Shown: positions 36,916 to 46,299 of the stretch, one piece after another
Layout: each line of letters begins with the position of its first letter
Numbering within the stretch: position 1 is the first letter of the stretch
Source: Symbiodinium natans
Lineage: Eukaryota; Sar; Dinophyceae; Suessiales; Symbiodiniaceae
Direction: 5' to 3'
Assembly (NCBI GenBank): GCA_905221605.1
Contig: CAJNDS010002104.1
Location: 609,534 to 673,533, forward strand
Length of the DNA: 64,000 nt
Notes under the pieces: model-generated
What the model was told of the DNA's origin: nothing
What the model saw: only the letters and a program-made list of their open reading frames with translations
Databases searched by the model: none
Made by a program: the position numbers and the translations under genes

Positions 36916-39889
36916 TCAGGCCTCCTTGGCAGCTGCCTCCAGTTTCGGAATGATCTGCTTCCTTGGTGCGGCAGTGGTGAGGCGCTGCCACCCGCGTCCC
37001 ACAGCCAGAGGGACTGGAGCAGACGTTGAGACTATGTCAACTGGCCCTAGCCGAAGCAGAACACTTCCACATCTGAGGAGGGCTCTTGCGTGACAGGACG
37101 TTCGGAAGGACCACCTGGCCCTCCGCATCCACTTTCACGCCCCAGGCTTTCCTCAGCTGTCGACTTCATGTAACCATGTGTCCCTTTAGGCAGGCCATCA
37201 GGCGACCTCGCTGCATTACAGCTCCAAAGGAGTTCCTGATCTTTAGCTTGCCTTGCCCGACCCTGCACGGCAGCCCATGCGCGAAGCTGCTGGCACGTGA
37301 GGGCTTTGCCGCATCTGTTTACCATGTGGGCTGTGTCAGGAATGGGAAACAAGCGAACTTACCTCCAAAAGACCTGACACTGCCCCGAAGCATGTCGCTG
37401 CAAAATTCGCACAGAAAACGTATACCATAATATTCAGATACTAAGAACTATCTATGTCTATGCACATATGATGAAATACACATGTACGTGCAGGTACGAG
37501 TATATAGATATGCCACCCATACCACCCGACGAATCAGGATGTATCAGCTGGTGCCTAAGCAAGCAATTAGCACGCTGCCGCTAGCGCAACAAGGCATCTC
37601 CACCAGCTTGGTAGCTGTAGGAGAGGAGGAGATGAACGTGGCGGCTTCCTTGAGTATGTCGATCACCTCGGCATAGATGTGCCACACAAGCTGAAACCTT
37701 TCAAAAAAAATTCTTGCTCCGAAACATCATGAACCACTTTCACTGGAAAATGTTTAGGTCGCTTCCCTGACGCAGGGCACCGAGTGATTCGATGAGAGCA
37801 GAAAACTGCATGAATACATTGTCCGTGCTTGATTTTGGCACTATCCTGCCAGGCTGCGAAGAACAGCACATCGTCCAGCTTCTCGTCCACAGTCAACTTT
37901 TTCATGGCAGCTACCAGCCTTGTCTTGACGACGCTGCACAGGAGCAGAAGCAAGAAAACTGCCGATCCCTCAGCCGCAGAAACTTGTGACTTGAGAAGGA
38001 GGCGCAGGGAGGAACGACAAAGTAATCAAGGACTGCCGTACCAAGCAATGTCAATGGGCCCACGAGCTGTGAGTATTTCCACTTCAGCTGATTCTGCAAA
38101 TCTCGATGTGCGAGAAACTACCTGCCACACCTGCCCTTTCCTGCAACACGGCCTGTGCCAGTGCAACAAACCCGTGCCCTGCTAGACCCGGCAACACTCT
38201 ACCAAACTGAAGAGTCAAAAGGGCTGGCATAGGGTTCTGCAAGAGTCAGTCTGCCAGGCATGCTACGTCTCAGTGAGTTGCGCAAAACAAAAAAGCGTTG
38301 TTTCTCTCTCCAGGAAGCTCGTCCTTCTTTGCCAGTGGTCCAGAGGCCTTGGTCGTCTCCATGACCGACACCCGAAGCTTCTTTCCTCCGATCGTGAAAA
38401 TCTTCCTGGGGCATCGCAAGGCCGACACAACATGACGCTCCATTCCTGGACGCCTGAGCCACCTGCCTGCGTTCTTGAGAACACTTAGACTGACTGGAGC
38501 GAATCTTCTTGGGCCCTAGGCTCGTGTCCATCATTATCAGCTCTGACGGGCTCAAGTGGTCCACGTTGGCCTTCGCCTCCAGCATCCCCTCGGCGAAGTC
38601 GTGAACATCGAGGCCTCAAAGGTTCCGTGTTCACGAGTTCTCGCGCGTGCTCACGAGTGCTCACGACTGCGCTCACGCTCGCCCAGCCCCATGGGCCCCC
38701 TGGGCTCATCCCATCTTCTAAGCGCTTCGGTGATGTGACAAAACCCGGCATCCCGGCATCTGAGGCGAGCGCCGGCGAGCTTGCCCAGCTCAGCGGCGTG
38801 GGTCTTGTCGAGCTCGGTGGTCGTCGGCGATCGAAACTCCAAGGAGTCCGACAGAATTCCTCGCCGAGCTGCATAGGTGGGCAAAGCGACACTGAAGGCA
38901 ATTGATGGACGCATCACAAAGTCTCCGGCCTGCAAGCATCAAGCCCGCCACCTCCTTCGGCGGGGACAAGCCAATATACTTGGCTCGCGCGTAAAGGATA
39001 CTTGTGGCAGAGCACAGGGGCCGCATGTCCACCTGAGCAGGTTTCCTGGTGCCGTCTTGCCCCCTTTGAAGAAAACTAAGAGCCTTTGCCTCCAAAGGTT
39101 CTGCGTTGATGAGCCCACAAAGCTTGTGGTGGTCTACGATGGAGTGGATGCTGGCGTTCAGGATGCCCTGGTCCAAGGGTACGCATAGCTTCTGGCCGTA
39201 GCCGCACAGCACCGAATGGTCACGACACCCAGCTACCTCTGGGAGCTCTTGCGGGCTGTTTGTGTCCACCACAGCCACGGTGTCCTCTTCTCGCTTGTGC
39301 ATGCTAAGTGGCCCCTGCTGGACATGTGATATCATGCATTCGCGCACAGACCAGACCCATGGCCGAAACACACCCTCCCACCTTCCCCGAGACGTCGGCC
39401 AAAAGTGGGGGCACCGTTACACCAAGGTGCTTGAGCACAAAGTCCTTGGAGCTTCAACAATCGCCATGCCGAAACTACGCTCTTCCTGCGTCCGGCAGTA
39501 CCAGTACTGCAGCCTCGGTCGACCATGACGAGCAAGTGGAGTCAGGAGTCTGTCTCTGGATTCAGCTCACCGAGGCGATAGGCCGTTGCAGAGATGTTGC
39601 GGGCATTCAGCTCCCAGGCATAAACCTTGCTTCGGGCTTTCTGCAGGCGCATATGTACAACAACATATCATGATCTCGGGGCAGGCTGTAAGGCACTCGC
39701 CAGGGCCGCTGTCACAGAGTCCGTGTCCGGGACCTGGCAGCTACGTCTCTGCCGTGGAAAGTCAGTCGCTCTGTCGCTTTACGACCACAGACCACCCGCC
39801 TTGTGGCCGAACACCGCGAGGACAGGCGAAGCCGCCGCCGCCGAAGACGCCCAAGCCGCCGAGAGCAAGCACCAAGCAAGGAGGCTCAT
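36916..39889 (-). CDS. ppaC: family II (Mn-dependent, DHH) inorganic pyrophosphatase, copy 2
   Basis: Fourteen exons with the same boundaries as copy 1 give 334 residues: 39889-39800, 39733-39695, 39625-39551, 39444-39382, 39284-39237, 39167-39090, 39032-38930, 38859-38773, 38614-38524, 38405-38319, 37918-37855, 37666-37599, 37151-37086 and 36961-36916. All active-site motifs remain (GHK-VPDTDS, VVDTNS, IVDHHKL, GILSDSL, MDTKIF, SRKKQ). Differences from copy 1 are conservative: Ser13Trp in the leader, Thr to Ser after PDTD, Arg to His in exon 4, CGLIN for SGLTN, YIGL for LIGL, Val for Ala in exon 11 and a one-residue shorter C-terminus. Exons and several introns (notably around 38260-38920) are almost identical, others have diverged by indels. 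Both copies look functional; dosage gain is the simplest inference. Confidence 0.93.
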
Positions 39890-40317
39890 TCTTTTGAGGG
39901 CACTTTGTGGCGGCCTCACCTAGCCCAGCCTAGCCCTGGGCTTGAGCAGGAAAACCTCACCCGAGGCTGGTAAGCTCTGGGGAACCAGCTGACGCTTCAA
40001 AAGCTTGACAGCCACAGCAAGTGTGCCACCGGCTTGCCAAATCAAGACAGATCAACACAGCCCAGGAACATCATACCAATTTTTTGCAGCCCTTGTTCCA
40101 GCCAAGCTGCCATTGAGCGAAGGTCTGCCCAACACTATGAGAAGAGTTGCAACGCTGAAAGCCAACGGCAGGCGCGCGCACACACGCTGCAATCAAGCCC
40201 GTATGATGGCGTGAGGCAAAGCCCCGCCCGTCGCCCCAAGCCCGAGCAGCTTACTTGAGCTTATTGGTATGAAACATCTGGGATGTCCTTCTCCGCCTTC
40301 AACATGCCTTCCACATC

Positions 40318-40470
40318 TTCAATAGGAACAGGAGGGGGGGGGACTCATGGAGTTGGCCTTTTGATTCTCTGCACAATTGCGGCGGCTGGGGCGCAATGAG
40401 AGCGGAAGAGTATCAACATGCATATCAACACGATGTGCCTGCTGGTAGCTCTTTGCCTGCAGGGTGGGGC
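40318..40470. repeat. third copy of the pyrophosphatase intergenic spacer
   Basis: CTTCAATAGGAACAGGAGG, then TTGATTCTCTGC and GGGGCGCAATGAGAGCGGAA through CTCTTTGCCTGCAGGGT, match the spacer between the two pyrophosphatase genes. No third gene copy follows; different sequence starts near 40466. This marks a recombination edge of the tandem duplication. Confidence 0.65.
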
Positions 40471-40659
40471 TAGCTGAGGAGCAGTGCCACCATCCACCAT
40501 CTTTGGGTGTCTTGCCTGGCTTGCGGATCCTAAAGGCCAAGTTTCTCCTTCAGCCCATCTTCATGGAATCCTCAGCACAACATGTGCCAAGCAGCCACAG
40601 TCCACACCTGCTCAAAAACTCCACAGGATGTGCAACCCTGTGCAGCCGAGGCAGGGTCT

Positions 40660-41600
40660 GTACACTTTACCTCAGCAAACAAGACAACAGCACTGGCGCA
40701 TCTGTGCAGCTCTTGCACTTGTTGGAGTTCAGCCAGCCACCTGGCTGGAGTACGGCAGAGTCATCGGTAAACTCACGCTTCATCCAGGGATCGCAGTAAG
40801 TTATCCATGCCTGGGCAGGGATGTCGCACAGGATGCAGGCCACGGTTGAAGGACTGTTCTGCATGTTCTTGGCTTCCAGCATCCGAGGCCCTCAGCATCA
40901 TCTGGATGGCAAGATCTTCCGTGTCCTGGCAGGGAGGGTCAAGTCTTGGGCGCAAGGACGTGCCAGAAGCTGAACTCAGTAGTTCTGTCCTTGTCCACTG
41001 CTTCTGCTGGGGAAGACTCGACGTCAACGCCAATCTGCCGCAGGCCTATCGGACATCTGAAATCCTTTTGGCATGAAAGTGAAGAACTGCTTACCAGGCA
41101 GTTTTTGCCATCCGCGCCTTTCATTATGCCAGGCCAATTGCTTTTGCTGTAAACAACCAAACCTCAGGACTCGACCAAAAGGCAGCAAAACGGAGGATGG
41201 GCAAACTGCCATACCGCACGCCCAAGCAGGGACATCGAAACATTGTGGTGGAAAGCGGACCAGGGCCCGACATAAGTACTCCTTGGGATCATCCGTCCCA
41301 TCCATGGGGTCAAGCCTCAGCTTCGAAGTTGCAAACTCTTCCAAGACTGCGAACATGTTCCGACTTTTCGGTCATCTCCAGTCCGAGAATCCCCGTGTAG
41401 TAGAAATGGAACTTGAGCTCCTCCTGACGGCAAAAGGCCCGGAAGAGAGCTTGCTTTCTGAGTCCCCAAACCGTGTGAGTGTAGTACACCTTGCCACTCC
41501 TGCAACTTGATGACCTCGAGGTACTGGTCTTCCCCCAGCGCCACAGCTCGGGAGAAGAGCTCCCGAGGCCACGTGTTACTGCGCGCAAGCAAAAGAGGCA
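40660..41600 (-). CDS. multi-exon gene, function unknown (partial model)
   Basis: I do not recognise the family. Exon-like minus-strand segments are RELFSRAVALGEDQYLEVIK-LQEWQ (about 41.57-41.49 kb, GT donor), ELKFHFYYTGILGLEMTEK (about 41.42-41.37), LEEFATSKLRLDPMDGTDDP (about 41.34-41.28), GLRQIGVDVESSPAEAVDKD through FWHVLAPK (about 41.05-40.95), QDTEDLAIQMMLRASDAGSQ (about 40.93-40.87) and a Cys-bearing stretch with CDIPAQAWITYCDPWMKREF and SNKCKSC (about 40.84-40.69). Spacing and AG|G boundaries resemble the verified neighbours. Start, stop and phases are unresolved, so the limits are approximate. Confidence 0.45.
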
Positions 41601-42016
41601 TCCTTCACACCTCCGCTACCACTTCGCTGCCGCTACGCCGCTAGCAGACTTGCCTCAGACCGTGGTAGTCCATCATATCTCCTTGTTCCCACAGGAGGCC
41701 CGCTACGTGAGCACCCCAACACAAAGAGCACTGCTCCCTGAAGGACAAGCCGCGTGGGTGGATGGAAACTGCTGGCTTCTTCCCATCTTTGCCCAGGACC
41801 TGGGGGCCCGTCTGGGTGTTTTAAATCGTTTGGGGGGATGTTTGGGCTTTGATGGCTTTGGCGAGTTGCCTCAGTCTGCATGAGGACTATTTGCCGGTGC
41901 AGGCCAGGGGCATGAAAGGGTGGACTGGGCCCGCGCCCACACCAAAAGGCAAACTGAGAGAGAGAGAGAGAGAGAGAGAAAGAAAGAGAAAGAGAGAGAC
42001 AGGAAAAAATAGAAAC

Positions 42017-42055
<39 letters not shown>

Positions 42056-43113
42056 ACGTTGTTGGAACCCATTTCTTGGTATGAATGTGGGCTGATCTTT
42101 TGCTTTCGGTGTCTCAAAACGTACACGTCACCCGACCCTCAACTTCCAAGCGCCTACGGCATTCTGCTGGACGGTAGCCCTCAAGCCTTGGGAGCCTTAG
42201 GGGCATCGAACACCAAAGGACGACTCTGCACCAAACTACCTCGGCCCTGGAAGGGTGCCGCAGCTCTCACTGTTGCCATGGCCTCCCAATCTTCAATAGG
42301 CCCACCACTCCAGACTTTGGCGTCCTAGCACTCGGCACTCTGCAACCAGTGTCAAGACTTAAAACGAGCGAACACTTGAATGCAATCTAGTTGTTCATGC
42401 CGCTGTAGCTGCGGGACAGTACCCCGTACTCGACGGTGCCTTCCACGTGGTCATGTCGAACTCAAAGTCCACCATGGCTGCCAACCAACAACACCCCTTC
42501 GCCTTGGTCACCAAGTGGAAGAGAAACCAGCGTTGGCACCTTTACTTCCCAGTGCCTCGGAAGCCTCAGCCCGAAGCCTCTCAACCTCCCCCCCCCCCCC
42601 CCCCCCTAACGTCCCCCAACCTGATCCCGCGACTCGTTTGGCAAGATGCAGAGTAGGAGACTCGCCCTTCAAACAACGACCATGTGCTAAGTCCAAGGCT
42701 CTCCCCTAAGATGGACCCCGATTTGGAAAGCTCGAGCCAAGAGCTAACAATGCTAGCAGTACAGGTCAGCACCGGGCGACTGCCAGGCTACTGGCTTCAT
42801 CACATGATGTTGGGATGTTCCTGGGGTCATCCATCGTGCCGCAAGGCACCAAGCACACTTATACTCCTTTCTTTAATCTCCTTCCTACAGCCAGCAGGTA
42901 GACCCTTAAGGTTGCCCACTGTCTCCGTTCATGAGCGCAGGCTCGAAATAAAGTCTTGGGGAAACATGGCTCAAATCAAAATTATCGCCCTGGCAAGCGC
43001 CAGGGCACCGAGGAACTACTGAGTGCCTTAGGCAGAGAAGGTGTGCTGCTCACAGCACTGGGCAACAGCGCAGCATCATCAGCCCCTGCTCTCAAAATCC
43101 ATGTCTGCAAGGG
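41600..43113. other. intergenic or unresolved stretch with GA/CA microsatellites
   Basis: A (GA)n run (41957-42000) and a (CA)n run (42014-42051) are adjacent, and a poly-C run lies at about 42588-42606. Frames through these are artefacts. I see no convincing exon between 42.06 and 43.11 kb. Confidence 0.6.
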
Positions 43114-43851
43114 TCATGAGCTCGGCGCCGTCTTCTCCGGCGGGAACCATCGGTCCTTCGGGTACATCACCACACCACCCGGGAAGGCTTTGGCTGTGAT
43201 GAATCCTTGCGGGAGGCCGCGACTCCCCACGGCTTGCTTGGGAATCCAGCCACCCGGCCAAACAATCTCCTGCTTGGGGCCACCTTTCATCAAACCGCGG
43301 GGCCGGCGGCCTGGTGTTGGTCGCAAGTCCGTCTCGGACTTGGTGAGCGGGGCCCTGGCCGCACTCCGACCTCCATCTTCAGGCGCATGGAAGGCTGCCG
43401 CCAAGTCACCCATCGAGGCATAAGGCGAGAAGAGGCCACGCGCTTTGCGCACAAGCGTGGGTCTTGCTGGGGCGCCAAAAGTTGGGCCGGTGTGGCCGGC
43501 GTGGCCGGAGGGAGTATCCACCTCCGGTTCCCATGGGTTGAAGGCATGGGGATCCAAAGGAGGCAACTCTAAGGGTTGTGGCTTCAGGTGGCTCGCACAT
43601 TCGTGAAGACCTGCCCAGAGCTGTGCAGATGCGATTTGGTGCCTGTATCGGTTCCGTGACCAGTTGGCCCGCTCCTTGTCCCGAACCTCTCTGCTCTCCA
43701 TAAACCGCCCAAGCCGTTCCAAATTCTTAGAGCTCTTGGCATAGATGTCCTTACAAAGGAGGTCGTGATGACTGAAAGCTGGCTCGGGCTCTGCGGCCCC
43801 AGCGTCCTCCGCACATTCATCTGGCGGCGCAGACCATGGCTTCTGCATCAT
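43114..43851 (-). CDS. hypothetical protein, single exon, 245 residues
   Basis: An uninterrupted frame runs from ATG (43851) to TGA (43114). The protein is hydrophilic with an acidic start (DECAEDAGAAEPEPAF), a charged helix-like stretch (NLERLGRFMESREVRDKER) and a Pro/Gly-rich second half containing GGPKQEIVWPGGWIPK and VVMYPKDRWFPPEK. It has no signal peptide, membrane segment or motif I know. Amino-acid use and third-base G/C preference look like real coding, and competing frames here are shorter. Met2 is an equally good start. A terminal exon of a longer gene cannot be excluded, but no upstream AG|G join was needed. Confidence 0.6.
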   Translation of the reverse strand: MMQKPWSAPPDECAEDAGAAEPEPAFSHHDLLCKDIYAKSSKNLERLGRFMESREVRDKERANWSRNRYRHQIASAQLWAGLHECASHLKPQPLELPPLDPHAFNPWEPEVDTPSGHAGHTGPTFGAPARPTLVRKARGLFSPYASMGDLAAAFHAPEDGGRSAARAPLTKSETDLRPTPGRRPRGLMKGGPKQEIVWPGGWIPKQAVGSRGLPQGFITAKAFPGGVVMYPKDRWFPPEKTAPSS

Positions 43852-44165
43852 TCAGGAACACTAGCTTGGACGCTGTTACGCTGTTCGCACACAGACATAC
43901 CTAGTTGCGCGAGCTGTCCTCTCAACTTGTTTGTGCTGCGTCCGCTGTTCCTCATCTCTGAAGCCTGAACTGCACCGCGAGTACTTCCAAGAGCAAGTCT
44001 TCAGCATTCTTCAGCCCCACAACCGACACCACCAAAAGCAGCAACATCAAGACGTCCTTCACCTTTACCCCCACCCCCCCTCCCCCCACCCCGCCGATGT
44101 CACTCAACAAACTAGAGTTGTCTCCTGCAGATGGCTTTTCTTCTTTGTCCAATGTCTGCTGCTTT

Positions 44166-45060
44166 AGTTTGTGCTCAAATCAGAACAACTCGCCCGGCAT
44201 GGAAGGGCAAGAACTCCCACCTCGCCACGTGATGCTGATGTACACTGATGGAAGGGGCACGAGTTTGGCGTACTGCATGGAACCCTGATTGTGGTTGTAA
44301 ACAACCGCATCTCCCCACACCAGCATGCAGCTGCCACCACAGGTGACATGACCCCAAACAGGCATCTTCCAAACACGGCTTCGCGGCGGGATGAGGAAGG
44401 GCCTCGGCAAAACACGGGCACCAGAGGCTCAACACCCAGGATGGCCACAACGTGTCCCTTGATGCCTGAGAATCTGATACCCCCAACCCTTGAGACCTTG
44501 CATGGCAAGAACGGCATACACCACGAGGGTTGAAGAACAACCGAGCCCACTAGGACGATGTCAGGACTCCTTTGCTCAGAAGGCCTCAGCTACTTGAGTC
44601 TGAGGTCGCCACGCCCGAGCCAAGCGCGCTTGCTGTTCTAGGGACAGGCCCAAGGGAACCCCAGTGACCTTGCAGAAACCCGCTGCTGGCGACTCACACT
44701 GCTCAGACCCTTGGGCTATCAGCTGCAAGACTACAAGCGCAACCTTTGGAGACTTTCCATGCCGCTGGGTAAAGGCACAGCTCCCCGGGTGTAAAACCAC
44801 ACCTACGCCAATGCCCACTCCTGGGTAGGCACAGCTACTACAAGTCCCGAAGTCTGCCTGATCTCAGTCCCCCAAAGGCCCCTGCAGCGATCCTTAGGGG
44901 CCGTTGACGGCGCAGGAGGCCGAACTCCTTGGCATTGTCTCCGAGAAGCCTCGATACAGCGCAGGTCCCCCCAAAAAATGGTTCCAAAGACTTGCGTAAG
45001 AGATGAGAACCTTGGCAGACCTGCTTGGGCTGGCAGAGAAAGTAGCATCGAACAGTTCAA
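44166..45060 (-). CDS. multi-exon gene, possibly SET-domain-like (partial)
   Basis: The last segment (about 44.41-44.17 kb) reads LVWGDAVVYNHNQGSMQYAK-LVPLPSVYISITWRGG ... GELF and a stop. G-x-x-x-YNH-x-x-x-x-x-x-Y followed by a C-terminal GEL resembles the C-terminal half of SET methyltransferases (NH motif, then a GEE motif), but the match is weak and the N-terminal SET motifs were not found. Upstream exon-like parts are VALVVLQLIAQGSEQCESPA and VPLGLSLEQQARLARAWRPQ (about 44.76-44.58 kb) and GTEIRQTSGLVVAVPTQEW (about 44.87-44.81 kb). Joins were not established. Confidence 0.3.
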
Positions 45061-45455
45061 GCAGCGGTTGCAGAACGAGTGTAGCTATGCCAGAAACCTA
45101 TGCCGCAGTCCAAGAGCCTGTCACGTCAGATCACCCGTCTTGACGATGAAAATTTTTTCTTGCAGCTGGATTACGCGGCAGCGCCGCCAAGGCACTCCAG
45201 ATTTTGGAATTGTTGGCTGGCAACCGCCGTTATATGTGCCAGGCCGCCACAGCCACGCTGGCCGTCCGCTATTCTCGATTCCTCAATAGAGGGCAGGCAT
45301 GTTGCCACAATTAAAGCGGCAAGGCCTCGTACAGCCGGAGAAGGTCAGGCAGATCGCACGGAACCGCAGGTGCGCCATGAGCGGAGCTTGTCTGTGGTAC
45401 GAGTGCAGTGCGGCACCAGGACAAGGCTTGCGAGTTCAATGAAACTGTTGGCTCT

Positions 45456-46295
45456 TTACCGTTTTACCCCACGTCTCTCCTTCCATACCTCCTCCATGCC
45501 TTTGAAAGAAACGCCCACCCAGCTTGCAAACTCATGGCACTCACGATCCTCGTCGTTGTCTTCCTGCGCAGCAAAGGTGGTGGATGCAGGTGCAGAGTTT
45601 GGCAGCTCCTTGCACGCCTGTTCATAAGCCATGACCAGCTGTTTGGCTACCTCTGTCGCAATGGAAACACACAGCTCCCCCTGCACAGCCCACTTGTCCG
45701 GGTGCCACTTCCTCGTGAGCAGCAGATACTTTTTCCTGGCCGACCGTCGCTCTGTATGGCACCCCAGCCATGCCTCACACACAGCCAGCTTGCCAATTCC
45801 AGCTGTCTTCCGCTCCAACAAGTCAAGAAGCTTGGCTGGAGCTTCCTCCCAATCCATGTGATGCGACGGCAAACCTTGGCACATCTGCTCGAGAGCACAG
45901 CGACGATCACGCAGGGCTCGCAGTTTGTCATCTCGCTCTTGCACGGCACGTGCTTGAGCCTCTTGTGCAGCCTGCCGTCGCGCCTCTTCTGCTGCCTTGC
46001 GCTTCTCTTCGACGCGGCGTCGGTGCTCCTCTTCCGCGCGTTCCTGCTCCAGCCGCAATCGCCGTTGAGCAACCAGCATCCGTCCAAGAAGTCCGCGAAA
46101 GCGCGCTTGGATCTTGGTGGCCGCAGCACTGCGCAGATCCGAGGGCGAGGTGGGCTTTGGCGGCCTTAGCACTGAGCCGCGAGGTGGTGCTCCACGGCTC
46201 GGACCTCGACTTCCATGTCTCTGTGATGCTTTGGCCGCAAGCTTGGACTTGGCGACTGCCTTTGGCATGCCGCCAGTGATGCAACATAGACGCAA
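45456..46295 (-). CDS. IQ motif-coiled coil-divergent J-domain protein
   Basis: A 279-residue single-exon protein. Residues 57-80 (SAAATKIQARFRGLLGRMLV) are an IQ motif that binds calmodulin or a related EF-hand protein. Residues 80-135 are a charged Glu/Arg/Ala coiled coil. Residues 165-230 form a J-like domain: YLLLTRKWHPDKW carries the HPD tripeptide that stimulates Hsp70 ATPase, followed by IATEVAKQLVMAYEQACKEL. A tail of about 45 residues follows. A Ca2+-responsive Hsp70 co-chaperone is inferred from this order. Two starts are possible: Met1, or Met10 before PKAVAKSKLAAKASQ. There is no membrane segment. Exact reading without introns makes the model firm; the J domain is divergent outside HPD. 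Confidence 0.75.
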   Translation of the reverse strand: MRLCCITGGMPKAVAKSKLAAKASQRHGSRGPSRGAPPRGSVLRPPKPTSPSDLRSAAATKIQARFRGLLGRMLVAQRRLRLEQERAEEEHRRRVEEKRKAAEEARRQAAQEAQARAVQERDDKLRALRDRRCALEQMCQGLPSHHMDWEEAPAKLLDLLERKTAGIGKLAVCEAWLGCHTERRSARKKYLLLTRKWHPDKWAVQGELCVSIATEVAKQLVMAYEQACKELPNSAPASTTFAAQEDNDEDRECHEFASWVGVSFKGMEEVWKERRGVKR

Positions 46296-46299
46296 AGAT

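Noticed and set aside
45408-46169. 253-codon plus-strand frame
   Set aside because: Antisense of the IQ-J protein, which has recognisable domains.
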